From contig JBGAQH010000006.1 of the NCBI GenBank assembly GCA_044220875.1, positions 332,085 through 396,084 of the forward strand: a DNA stretch of 64,000 bases. The letters run 5' to 3'. The notes under the pieces were generated by a model that saw nothing but the letters and a program-made list of their open reading frames with translations, was not told the DNA's origin and searched no databases. Position numbers and translations under genes: made by a program. Position 1 is the stretch's first letter, and every line of letters starts with the position of its first letter. This document shows, piece by piece, positions 17,549-25,167 of the stretch. The DNA is from JAEUIT01 sp044220875. Lineage in GTDB: Bacteria; Planctomycetota; Phycisphaerae; Phycisphaerales; SM1A02.

Positions 17549-17632
17549 CACACCCCACAACGCACACCCCACAACGCACACCCCACAACGCACACCCCAC
17601 AACGCAAACCCCACAACGCAAACCCCACAACG
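17549..17632. repeat. Six perfect 14-bp tandem repeats upstream of dnaA
   Basis: Four copies of CACACCCCACAACG (17549-17604) are followed by two of CAAACCCCACAACG (17605-17632), with a degenerate unit on each side (17535-17548 and 17633-17646). The array is strongly strand-asymmetric (A/C on the plus strand). The unit does not match the DnaA-box consensus. It could be iterons for another origin-binding factor, or simple expansion. Confidence 0.95.
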
Positions 17633-18228
17633 CAAACCCAAGGACGCACATTGGAAGGCCACACCGACGCGAGGGCGCGCAGCCGCGATGGGATCGAATT
17701 CGGCCCAGCAGACAACCGCATCCACCATGGCCTTGCCGGCCACACGGATCTGTCACAACTCCCAACAAAGCCCGGATGTCCCACGAGGCGAGCTCGGAGA
17801 GTCAGGCGAGAGCGGACGAGGGCAGCTCTGGATTCGCCGTCCGCTGGCGCGGGGAGCAGGAAGCTACCCGGGTCGGCGGTGGGCGGAAGGAGCAGTCGGC
17901 TGTTCCGCGGTGTCGAACTCGTTCACACGACGAGTGCACGCGGAGAGGGAGAGTCACTGTCGTGGAGGTTCACGCTTCTCCGTGCCGCGTCGGGGGACGC
18001 CTCTCGGTCAGTCGTTGCCTTCGCACGCGGTGCGTCTCGAAGGCTCCGCCAGACCGACGCGCACACGTCCTTGTGTGGCGTCGAGAAATGTACCGCGGCA
18101 TCGCGGCGCGACAAGGCGCTGATGCGAGAAACACAGGCTGCGCATCGCGGAATCGCGGCGAAAAGCGACACTTGCGCGCGAACAAAAAGAGTTCTCCACC
18201 AGATGTGGAAATCGCGCGTTGGGCGTGC

Positions 18229-18237
18229 TGTGGACAA
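18229..18237 (-). promoter_or_regulatory. DnaA box TTGTCCACA
   Basis: The plus strand reads TGTGGACAA, an exact match to the high-GC-genome DnaA-box consensus on the minus strand. Two weaker relatives lie within 46 bp upstream. Confidence 0.65.
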
Positions 18238-18339
18238 CTCGTCGCAGAGCGCGCGGCGATGAGGCGCTTGCATCGTCGCGCATCGCCATGTATCCGGGCG
18301 CCGCGCCGCGCGCCGTCCTCGGTCGCGCCTCGGCGCGGC

Positions 18340-19437
18340 TCATCGCCGCACGCCGCGGATGAACGCAATTCGCCGGAAACGCGTGCGAAATCCGGCCTGC
18401 CGGTAGATGCGATGCGCGGGCTCATTGCGATCGTCGACGGCGAGCATCACCGTCGTCTCGCTTCGGTCGTGCAGTTCGTCAAGTCCGTGCTGAAGGAGCA
18501 ATCGCCCGAGTCCACGACCGCGCGCCTCGGGCACGAGTCCGAAGTAGACGAGCTCAAGCGAGCCGCTCCCCGACGCCGCGTTGGTGGACGAGTTGAAGAG
18601 GCAGACGCCCGCGACGCGCCCCGCGTGCGGTCCGCTGCGGAACCGAAGCAGCGTCCACAGCGATGGCTCGAACGTGCCACTGTGCAGGTGCCCATCGAGA
18701 ATGTCGTTGCCCATGCGCAGTCCAGCGAGCGCCGGGCAGTCGAGCGTCCCGACGTAGGAGCGCTCGAGGGCCTCGATCAGCTCGGCTCGACGCTCCGGCG
18801 TGCCGATCGGCCGGAGGTCGTCCGGCGCGGGGGGGCGTTCTGCCTCCGTCCGCCCGCTCTCCCAGCGCTCGACGCGGAGGTCGTGCGGCCACAGCACCGG
18901 CGACGGCGCCGACGCCCCGCGGCGCGGCGTGGGGCGTTCCATATAGGAGAGGCTGGCCAGCCGATCCATGCCGCTCTGCTCATAGACGCTGATCTGTCGG
19001 GTCTCGCCGGGATCCACGAGGGCTTGGGCCAGATCGACGTCGAGCGGGCCCATTGACGAAAGTACGTGGCGGATGAGCGCGGCAAGCGGAGCGACCTCAC
19101 CCGCGGTGCGGGCGGCGCTGGCGAAAAGGGTGGCGGTACGGCCGGCACTGGGGGAGGCCAGCGCCGCGAAGGCAATGCGACCCCGCTCGTCGAGGTGGCC
19201 CCAAAGGGCATCGAGTCGGATCCGATGTTCGGCGGCGAACTGGATGAATCGCTCGGCGGCGCTTCGGTCGGAGCGGAGGAGTGCCTGAATGGCCTCGAGC
19301 CGTCGATCGGCGGGGACATGGACGACGGACGCGCTCCCCCCAGCTCCGTCCGCGGTCCCTGCGCCGATTGGAACGGGGGGCGCCGGTGGGGCAGTTGCCG
19401 ACTCGTGCGGCGGTGGGGTTGGGTCGGGCGACGCCAT
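18340..19437 (-). CDS. GNAT-family N-acetyltransferase with an N-terminal extension
   Basis: 365 residues. The C-terminal 150 form a GNAT domain: FEPSLWTLLRFRSGPHAGRVAGVCLF, LELVYFGLVPEARGRGLGRLLLQHGL (acetyl-CoA-binding RxxGxGxx loop) and VMLAVDDRNEPAHRIYRQAGFR. The N-terminal half starts with a Pro/Ala-rich stretch, then a helical region containing FASAARTAGEVAPLAALIRHVLSSMG, possibly a degenerate second GNAT lobe as in tandem GNAT proteins. The substrate is unknown. I chose ATG 19437 because TACGCT (19450-19445) is 7 nt upstream; a GTG at 19479 would lie before that promoter. Confidence 0.75.
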   Translation of the reverse strand: MASPDPTPPPHESATAPPAPPVPIGAGTADGAGGSASVVHVPADRRLEAIQALLRSDRSAAERFIQFAAEHRIRLDALWGHLDERGRIAFAALASPSAGRTATLFASAARTAGEVAPLAALIRHVLSSMGPLDVDLAQALVDPGETRQISVYEQSGMDRLASLSYMERPTPRRGASAPSPVLWPHDLRVERWESGRTEAERPPAPDDLRPIGTPERRAELIEALERSYVGTLDCPALAGLRMGNDILDGHLHSGTFEPSLWTLLRFRSGPHAGRVAGVCLFNSSTNAASGSGSLELVYFGLVPEARGRGLGRLLLQHGLDELHDRSETTVMLAVDDRNEPAHRIYRQAGFRTRFRRIAFIRGVRR

Positions 19438-19444
19438 CGTCTGA

Positions 19445-19450
19445 AGCGTA
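19445..19450 (-). promoter_or_regulatory. -10 element TACGCT, 7 nt before the start codon
   Basis: The minus strand reads TACGCT, seven bases, then ATG 19437, so transcription would begin at or within 1 nt of the start codon. No Shine-Dalgarno sequence is present. Confidence 0.5.
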
Positions 19451-19636
19451 ATCGGCAGATGGTCGTTCCGCGCCACCACCGGCGCGCGTCAGGCCCGGAG
19501 CCGCACGCGAACGGCCGTTTCGCGCGCCGGGGGCTTTCGCGCGCAGATGCCTTGGTTACACTGCGTCGCCCCTCGCGCGCTCGCTCCGCTGACCCGTTCG
19601 TCAGAAGCCGCCGATGGATCGACTCCGAGCCCGACC

Positions 19637-20392
19637 ATGCGCCCCATCTTCGTTGTCTCGAACCACCGCTCCGCATCGCGCCTCGTGATGGGTGCCGCCG
19701 TCGCTCTCCTCGCCACGGCCACCGCCGGCTCGCTCATGGGTGCAGCGCAGTCGCCTGCCGCACCGGCCGGCGGCGCGGCCCCGAAGGCTCCCTCCTCAGG
19801 CAGTTCCGTGGTCGGCAAGAGCGTGGCCCGCGGCATGGACTGGCAGCTCGACTTCCGCCCCGGTGCGCTCCGGCTCTACATCAACCCCACCGACGGCGCG
19901 AAGTACTGGTACTTCACGTACAAGGTCGTGAATCGCACCGGCCGCGACCGCATGTGGGCCCCGCGCTTCGAGTTCTTTTCCGACAAGGGCGAAATCAAGG
20001 TCTCCGGGAAGGAAGTCCCCTCCCGCGTCACCGATGCGATCCGCGAGCTCCTCGGAAACCCGCTGCTCCAGGACCAGAACTTCGTCCTCGGCGAGATCCT
20101 CGTCGGCGAGGAGAACGCGAAGGAAGGCCTCGTGGTCTGGCCCGCCGGACCGGCGGACGTCACGGAGTTCACGATCTTCGCGACGGGCGTCAGCGGCAAG
20201 GTCCGCAAGGTTCCCGACCCGAAGACCGGTCAGCCGCGGGCGGAGCGGTGGACGCTTCGCTTCAACTACCTGGTGCCCGGCGACGCCGACGCTCGCGGGA
20301 GCGAGCCGGTCGAGCGAGTGCCGGCCGATCAGGACATCAAGGAAGGCGCCGAGCGCCGCCGCGACGATGTCGGCGTCTGGCTCTGGCGGTGA
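19637..20392 (+). CDS. Secreted protein of unknown function
   Basis: 251 residues with a signal peptide (VMGAAVALLATATAGSLMGA), a short Ala/Pro-rich linker and a beta-rich domain: MDWQLDFRPGALRLYIN, KYWYFTYKVVNRTGRDRMWAPRFEFFSDKGE and DVTEFTIFATGVSGK. I do not recognise the family. The repeated pattern of aromatic strands resembles an immunoglobulin-like or DUF-type envelope domain. ATG 19637 is preceded by a TACACT hexamer (19557-19562). It stands alone, about 245 bp upstream of rpmA. Confidence 0.7.
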   Translation: MRPIFVVSNHRSASRLVMGAAVALLATATAGSLMGAAQSPAAPAGGAAPKAPSSGSSVVGKSVARGMDWQLDFRPGALRLYINPTDGAKYWYFTYKVVNRTGRDRMWAPRFEFFSDKGEIKVSGKEVPSRVTDAIRELLGNPLLQDQNFVLGEILVGEENAKEGLVVWPAGPADVTEFTIFATGVSGKVRKVPDPKTGQPRAERWTLRFNYLVPGDADARGSEPVERVPADQDIKEGAERRRDDVGVWLWR

Positions 20393-20484
20393 TGGGGCGA
20401 TAAGCCGAGGCGGCTCCCTCCGCCCGCTTGTTGCCGGCTTCGGTCGGTGCTCGGCGGGAAGGACCTCTGCATCGTTCGACGATC

Positions 20485-20512
20485 TTGCCCTCGGGTGGGG
20501 GCTCTGTATACT
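20485..20512 (+). promoter_or_regulatory. Sigma70-type promoter of rpmA
   Basis: TTGCCC (20485-20490) and TATACT (20507-20512) are 16 bp apart, one of the best promoter matches in the window. It gives a leader of about 120 nt before rpmA, long enough for regulatory structure. Confidence 0.65.
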
Positions 20513-20638
20513 GCCCAATCTTCGCCCGGCGTCCCAGATCCGCCCCATCGCCTGTCCCGTCGCATGCACGTCGCATGCTTCGCCGGACGGGGGCCGGATC
20601 CGTCTGCGGGCTCACTTGCTGATTCGGAGCGTTACGTC

Positions 20639-20911
20639 ATGGCTCACAAAAAGGGACAGGGCTCTACCCAGAACGGTCGGGACTCGAATGCGCAGTTCCG
20701 CGGCGTGAAGCTCTACGGCGGCCAGCGCGCCAAGGCCGGCTCGATCATCGTTCGCCAGTGCGGCACCCGCTACCGCCCGGGCTATCTCGTTCAGCGCTGC
20801 AAGGACGACACCCTGATGGCGCTGGTCGAAGGCACCGTGAAGTTCCGCGGCGCGACCGTCGACATCGTTCCGGCCGATCCGGCGATTCCGCAGATGTCCG
20901 TGACGGCCTGA
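20639..20911 (+). CDS. rpmA: 50S ribosomal protein L27
   Basis: 90 residues beginning MAHKKGQGSTQNGRDSNAQF, the conserved basic N-terminal tail that reaches the peptidyl-transferase centre, followed by GGQRAKAGSIIVRQCGTRYRPG. GGAG (20626-20629) precedes the ATG by 9 nt. L27 is normally encoded after L21 (rplU) and before obg; here obgE follows 190 bp downstream but rplU is missing from this locus. Confidence 0.97.
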   Translation: MAHKKGQGSTQNGRDSNAQFRGVKLYGGQRAKAGSIIVRQCGTRYRPGYLVQRCKDDTLMALVEGTVKFRGATVDIVPADPAIPQMSVTA

Positions 20912-21099
20912 CCGCAGTGGCCTGACCGTGACGGCCTGGCGGCGGCGGGTGGCGGGCACGAACATCGTGTTCGCTCGCCGGTTCCCGAGGGCCACGCGGA
21001 GTGCAATCGGGTCTCGATCGGGTCGCACAGCACTGTGACGTCATCACCCACCTCGACCGGCACCGCCTCGCCTGGGGCAGGCCGGTCGTTTCGTTTCCC

Positions 21100-22227
21100 A
21101 TGCTCGTCGACACCGCACTCATCACCATTCGCTCGGGCCTCGGCGGCCGCGGCAGCGCCGCGTTCCGGCGCGAGGCCGGCGTGCCCAAGGGCGGTCCCGA
21201 CGGCGGCGATGGCGGGCGCGGCGGTCACGTCATCCTCGTGGCCGATCCCCATCTCGACACCCTGGTCGAGTTCGCCTTCAAGGTGCACTTCTTCGCCGAG
21301 GAGGGGGAGAACGGCCAGAAGAAGAAGTGCCACGGCAGGGACGGCGCGGACCTGCGGATCCGACTTCCGCTCGGTTGCCTGGTCTTCGACGCTGACACCG
21401 ACGTGCTCCTCGTTGACATGCGCGAGCCCGGTCAGGAGTTCATCGCCGCCCACGGCGGTCGCGGCGGACGAGGCAACGATCACTTCAAGACCTCGACGCA
21501 CCAGGCGCCGACGGAGTTCGAGGAGGGGGGCGAGGCGATCGAGCGGCGCCTTCGCTTTGAGCTCAAGCTCATCGCCGACGTCGGTCTCATTGGCCTCCCC
21601 AACGCCGGGAAGTCGACCCTGCTCAAGGCGATCAGCCGCGCGAATCCGAAGGTCGCCGCCTATCCCTTCACGACGCTCACCCCGCAGCTTGGCCTGGCCG
21701 AACTCTCCGGCGACCGTCGCATGGTCTTCGCGGACATTCCCGGCCTCATCGAGGGGGCAAGCGAGGGAGCGGGACTCGGCCACGATTTCCTGAAGCACAT
21801 CGAGCGGACCAGCGTGCTCGTCCACCTCGTGGATGTGCTGCCGGCCGACGGCAGCGATCCGGTCGCCAACTACCGCACGATCCGGAAGGAGCTCTCCGCC
21901 TTTTCGAGCGAACTCGCCGAAAAGCACGAGCTCATCGCCTTCAACAAGCTCGACATGGTTCCCGACGATGAGCGAGAGCCGCTCCTCAAGCGGCTGCGGA
22001 GCCGGCTTCGCCTGACGCGGCAGGAGTGCATCGCCATCTCCGGAGCCACCGGCGAAGGTCGGCAGCCACTGCTGGAGAAGTGCTGGGAGCTGGTCCGTGA
22101 GGCGAAGGGCGAGCCGATGCAGCCCTCGGGCTGGAGCTCCGGCCGAGCGGCGTCGCGACAGCCGCCGCACGGTCAATCTCCGCACGGCCATGCCGACGAG
22201 GGCGATCAGCCGGACGACATCGACTAG
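21100..22227 (+). CDS. obgE: Obg-family GTPase (ribosome assembly / stringent response)
   Basis: Essential GTPase involved in 50S maturation. The 375-residue protein has the glycine-rich Obg fold at the N-terminus (TALITIRSGLGGRGSAAFRREAG, GPDGGDGGRGGHV, HGGRGGRGNDHFKTSTHQAP). The G domain has G1 GLPNAGKST (near residue 167), switch I YPFTTLTPQLG, G3 FADIPGLIEGA, G4 AFNKLDM and G5 AISGATGEG. The C-terminal extension is short and His-rich (RQPPHGQSPHGHADEGDQPDD). ATG 21100 matches the family N-terminus (MLVDTALITI); upstream in-frame codons are not conserved. A 14-bp tandem repeat follows the TAG stop. Confidence 0.96.
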   Translation: MLVDTALITIRSGLGGRGSAAFRREAGVPKGGPDGGDGGRGGHVILVADPHLDTLVEFAFKVHFFAEEGENGQKKKCHGRDGADLRIRLPLGCLVFDADTDVLLVDMREPGQEFIAAHGGRGGRGNDHFKTSTHQAPTEFEEGGEAIERRLRFELKLIADVGLIGLPNAGKSTLLKAISRANPKVAAYPFTTLTPQLGLAELSGDRRMVFADIPGLIEGASEGAGLGHDFLKHIERTSVLVHLVDVLPADGSDPVANYRTIRKELSAFSSELAEKHELIAFNKLDMVPDDEREPLLKRLRSRLRLTRQECIAISGATGEGRQPLLEKCWELVREAKGEPMQPSGWSSGRAASRQPPHGQSPHGHADEGDQPDDID

Positions 22228-22230
22228 CCG

Positions 22231-22286
22231 CGCTCGACGAGACGCGCTCGACGAGACGCGCTCGACGAGACGTGCTCGACGAGACG
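22231..22286. repeat. Four 14-bp tandem repeats after obgE
   Basis: Three copies of CGCTCGACGAGACG (22231-22272) and a fourth beginning TG instead of CG (22273-22286). Each unit contains CTCGACGAG, a small stem-forming core. The array fills the gap between the convergent obgE gene and a small membrane-protein gene and might act in termination. Confidence 0.9.
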
Positions 22287-22300
22287 TGCGTGCTCGGAGC

Positions 22301-22666
22301 CTAGTGCGTCTTCGGTTCCCGTGGCCGATGCGGGCCATGCGGAGCGGCCACCTCAAGCAGCAACCAGATGCCTGCGATGAGGAAGCTGATGACCGAGGCG
22401 ATGAAGAGGGCGTGGAGCAGCGGGCTTGCGTGGCTCCGATCGACGTCGGTTCCGAAGAGGACGTAACCGATCACCGCGCTCACCAGCAGCGGAATGGCGC
22501 AGACCACGCTCCGGAATCGGATCGCGCGTCGCGAGGAGCCGATGCGGTGGGCCCAGGCGCCAACGAGGTCGTCTTCGGGGTCGGGATAGTCCGGTTCTGC
22601 GAGCACGTGTGGAGCGTCGCCCGGATGGATGAACTGTGTGCTGCCTGTGCGTGAATCGCCACTCAC
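22301..22666 (-). CDS. Small membrane protein of unknown function
   Basis: 121 residues with a soluble acidic N-terminus (AEPDYPDPEDDLVGAW) and two hydrophobic helices (SVVCAIPLLVSAVIGYVLFG and LLHALFIASVISFLIAGIWLLLEV), ending in a His/Pro-rich tail. It starts with GTG at 22666, 21 bp after the histidine-kinase stop on the same strand, so it is probably cotranscribed with the two-component system and may be an accessory membrane protein. No family recognised. Confidence 0.6.
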   Translation of the reverse strand: MSGDSRTGSTQFIHPGDAPHVLAEPDYPDPEDDLVGAWAHRIGSSRRAIRFRSVVCAIPLLVSAVIGYVLFGTDVDRSHASPLLHALFIASVISFLIAGIWLLLEVAAPHGPHRPREPKTH

Positions 22667-22687
22667 GAACGTCCGCGACCCGCGGCA

Positions 22688-24217
22688 TCACGCCGATGGC
22701 GCCGCGGATTGGTCGGCGAGCGAGGTTCCGGGATTGGCTCGCGGCAGGCGCACCGTGAACACGCATCCTCGCGGCGCCTGATTCTCGAAGGTGATGATGC
22801 CGCCGTGCAGTTCGGCAATGCCCTGCGCGATGGAGAGCCCCAGTCCCGTGCCGCGGCCTCGCTGCGTTTCCGATGCGGCTTGCACGAAGCGCTCGAACAG
22901 CGTCGCCCTGATTTCGGCCGGAATGCCCGGGCCGTTGTCGCGCACCCGAATGAGGACGTCGCGGTCGCAGTCGGGGCTCACGCTGATCTCGACGCGATCG
23001 CCGCTGGGGGAGAATCGGATCGCGTTGCGAATGAGCCCCTCGACCATCACCTGCACCAGCATCGGATCGCCCTCGACCTCGTCGTCGAGCCCGGCGCCCT
23101 CGGACGCCAGGGGCAGGAGCGAGACCTGATGCTGGTGGGCGAGCTTCTCGCAATGGGCGACTGCCTCCATCGTGGCTTCGACGATGGAGAATCGCTTGTC
23201 GACCGGCATGGCCTTGCCGATGCGGATCCGGGTCAGCAGCAGGAAGCTCTCGATCATCGCCGCGAGCCGCTTCATCTCCTCCATGGACGAACGGACAAAC
23301 TCCTCGCCCGCCGGGCCCAGTTCGGCCTGGTTGATCGTCTGAGCCTCGGTGAGGAGGACCGCGATCGGCGTCTTCAGCTCGTGCGAGACGTTGGAGATGA
23401 ACCGATCCTGGGCCGCGAAGGCCTCCCGCAGCCGAACGCGGGCTCCCTCCAGCTCGCTGCGCAGGGCCGCGAGTTCCTCGAACCGCTCGGCCGGCAGGTC
23501 GGGTTGACCCGGAGACTCGCCGACAAGCTGTTCCGGCCGCACGAGGTTCGCGAGCGAGCCCATGCGCAGCAGCGGGGCGAGCACACGGCCGACAATGAGC
23601 CAGGTGGCGATCGTCGATGCCGCCAGCGCTCCCACGATTGCGACCACCAGCAGGCGGCCGGTGCTGCTGATGAACTCTCGGGCGTTCTGGTCGCCCGCCC
23701 CGAGCACGAGCACGCCGGGCTCGCCGCTCGGCAGTCGAAGGCGCCGGATACCGAACCGGGCCGGCATCGGCTCCTCGTCGGCGACAAGGGAGACGAACTG
23801 CGAAGGGGCGAGGAAGCTCGCTGCGGAGGTCGCCGCGACGATCGTCTCGGTCGGAAGCACACCGCTGGCCGGTTGGGTCGACGCGATCAGCCCGCCGTTC
23901 GCGTCGAAGAGCGAAATGGCGACGTAGTCGAAGAGAATGAAGCGGAGGGACTCCTTTTCCAGGCGCTGCAGGTCAGCGCGGCCGGGAACATGGTCCAGCG
24001 CCTCGATGCGCGTGGTCATGTCCGCGAGTCGGAGCCCGATGCGGGTGTTGAAGAGCCGTTCGGTCGAGGCGTTCTGATAGAGGGCCACGATCACGCCGAG
24101 CGTGATCTGCATCAGACCCGACAGCAGGAGAATCGACAGCGTGATGCGGCGCCGAAGCGACGCCTGTCGGTGGGTCGCGCGGGCGCCGGAGTTCGGATTC
24201 GTGATCGGTCGCGGCAT
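22688..24217 (-). CDS. Membrane sensor histidine kinase
   Basis: 509 residues. Two membrane helices (ITLSILLLSGLMQITLGVIVAL and STGRLLVVAIVGALAASTIATWLIVG) flank a periplasmic sensor region of about 150 residues. A HAMP-like linker follows, then the DHp H-box FISNVSHELKTPIAVL (phospho-His near residue 281) and the catalytic ATPase domain: N box VEGLIRNAIRFSPSGD, G1 VRDNGPGIP, F box LFERFVQA, G2 GRGTGLGLSIAQGIAELHGG. It lies 33 bp downstream of its response regulator. The signal sensed is unknown. Confidence 0.93.
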   Translation of the reverse strand: MPRPITNPNSGARATHRQASLRRRITLSILLLSGLMQITLGVIVALYQNASTERLFNTRIGLRLADMTTRIEALDHVPGRADLQRLEKESLRFILFDYVAISLFDANGGLIASTQPASGVLPTETIVAATSAASFLAPSQFVSLVADEEPMPARFGIRRLRLPSGEPGVLVLGAGDQNAREFISSTGRLLVVAIVGALAASTIATWLIVGRVLAPLLRMGSLANLVRPEQLVGESPGQPDLPAERFEELAALRSELEGARVRLREAFAAQDRFISNVSHELKTPIAVLLTEAQTINQAELGPAGEEFVRSSMEEMKRLAAMIESFLLLTRIRIGKAMPVDKRFSIVEATMEAVAHCEKLAHQHQVSLLPLASEGAGLDDEVEGDPMLVQVMVEGLIRNAIRFSPSGDRVEISVSPDCDRDVLIRVRDNGPGIPAEIRATLFERFVQAASETQRGRGTGLGLSIAQGIAELHGGIITFENQAPRGCVFTVRLPRANPGTSLADQSAAPSA

Positions 24218-24250
24218 TGTGCGGACAGGCGGAGATCCGTCGGGGTCACC

Positions 24251-24925
24251 TCAGTCGACGAACCCGAATCGGTACCCGGCGCCCTTGACGGTGTGGATGA
24301 TCTCGCGGGGGAATCCCCGGTCGATCTTCTTTCGCAGCGACGAGATGTAGACGTCCACGATGTTGCTCGCCGGCTCGAAGTTCATGTCCCAGACCTTCTC
24401 GCCGATCTGGGCCCTCGAGACGACGCGGTTGGGATTCCGCATGAGGAACTCGAGCATCGCGAACTCCTTGTTCGAGAGTTCGATCGTCTGCTCGCCGCGC
24501 TTCGCCAGACGGGCGTAGAGGTCGAGCTCGAGATCCTCGAAGTGCAGGAATCGGGCCTCCGACGCCTCCCCGCGGCGCACCACGGCCCGCATGCGGGCCA
24601 GCAGCTCGTCGAGCTCGAAGGGCTTGGGGAGGTAGTCGTCGGCGCCCGCGTCGAGTCCCTCGACCTTGTCCCGGGTGCCGGAGAGCGCGGTGAGCATCAC
24701 GATCCGGGTCTTCGCGCCGCGGCGTCGGAGATTGCGGCAGACCTGCACGCCATCCCGGTCGGGCAGCATGAGGTCCAGCAGCACGACGTCGTAGTTTTCG
24801 CGGACGGCCATTTCCTCGCCGTCGAAGCCGCTGTGGCAGATATCGGCCGCGTACCCATGCTCCCGCAGTCCCCGCTGCAGCGCGATCGCCATCTTGGGGT
24901 TGTCTTCGATGATCAGGACACGCAT
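24251..24925 (-). CDS. OmpR/PhoB-type response regulator
   Basis: 224 residues: receiver domain with acidic pocket IIEDN, phospho-acceptor Asp51 in VVLLDLMLPD, Thr in MLTAL and Lys in PKPFELDELLARM, then a winged-helix DNA-binding domain (LSNKEFAMLEFLMRNPNRVVSRAQIGEKVWDMNFEPASNIVDVYISSLRKKID). ATG 24925 is chosen because TATGCT (24938-24933) lies 7 nt upstream. The first gene of an RR-kinase-membrane protein operon. Confidence 0.94.
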   Translation of the reverse strand: MRVLIIEDNPKMAIALQRGLREHGYAADICHSGFDGEEMAVRENYDVVLLDLMLPDRDGVQVCRNLRRRGAKTRIVMLTALSGTRDKVEGLDAGADDYLPKPFELDELLARMRAVVRRGEASEARFLHFEDLELDLYARLAKRGEQTIELSNKEFAMLEFLMRNPNRVVSRAQIGEKVWDMNFEPASNIVDVYISSLRKKIDRGFPREIIHTVKGAGYRFGFVD

Positions 24926-24932
24926 GGGCTGG

Positions 24933-24938
24933 AGCATA
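24933..24938 (-). promoter_or_regulatory. -10 element TATGCT, 7 nt before the start codon
   Basis: The minus strand reads TATGCT, seven bases, ATG 24925. This predicts a leaderless or 0-1 nt leader transcript for the response regulator operon. Confidence 0.5.
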
Positions 24939-25167
24939 CCCAGCGACATTTTTCGGTGGATGAGCGTCGTTTCATCGCGCATTCACCGGGGCGTTCGACG
25001 GATGGGCGATCCTCTCGACACACCCATCCGGGAACTCCATTCGACTTCCAGTTCGGCTTCGGTCTCGACCAAATCCCCCCCCCGGGGCGGGTCCGGAGCT
25101 TTTTCCGCGACGACCGCGGCGCCTTGGCGCTGCGGTCGTCGCGCGTTGTGCGTGCGCGCCCGAATGG

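Larger units (their letters stand above)
17215..18339. other. Gene-free region upstream of dnaA, candidate oriC
   Basis: About 1.1 kb between dnaA and a GNAT gene, with no convincing coding region. It holds a 14-bp tandem array (17549-17632) and, near the far end, a cluster of DnaA-box-like sites: an exact TTGTCCACA on the minus strand (18237-18229), TGTGGAAAT at 18204-18212 (two mismatches from TGTGGATAA) and TTCTCCACC at 18192-18200. An A-rich patch (aacaaaaagag, 18181-18191) adjoins them and could be an unwinding element. Position next to dnaA plus the box cluster support oriC; the number of good boxes is small. Confidence 0.55.

Noticed and set aside
17549..17632. Possible CRISPR array
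   Set aside because: The 14-bp units are directly adjacent with no spacers, and no cas genes are nearby.
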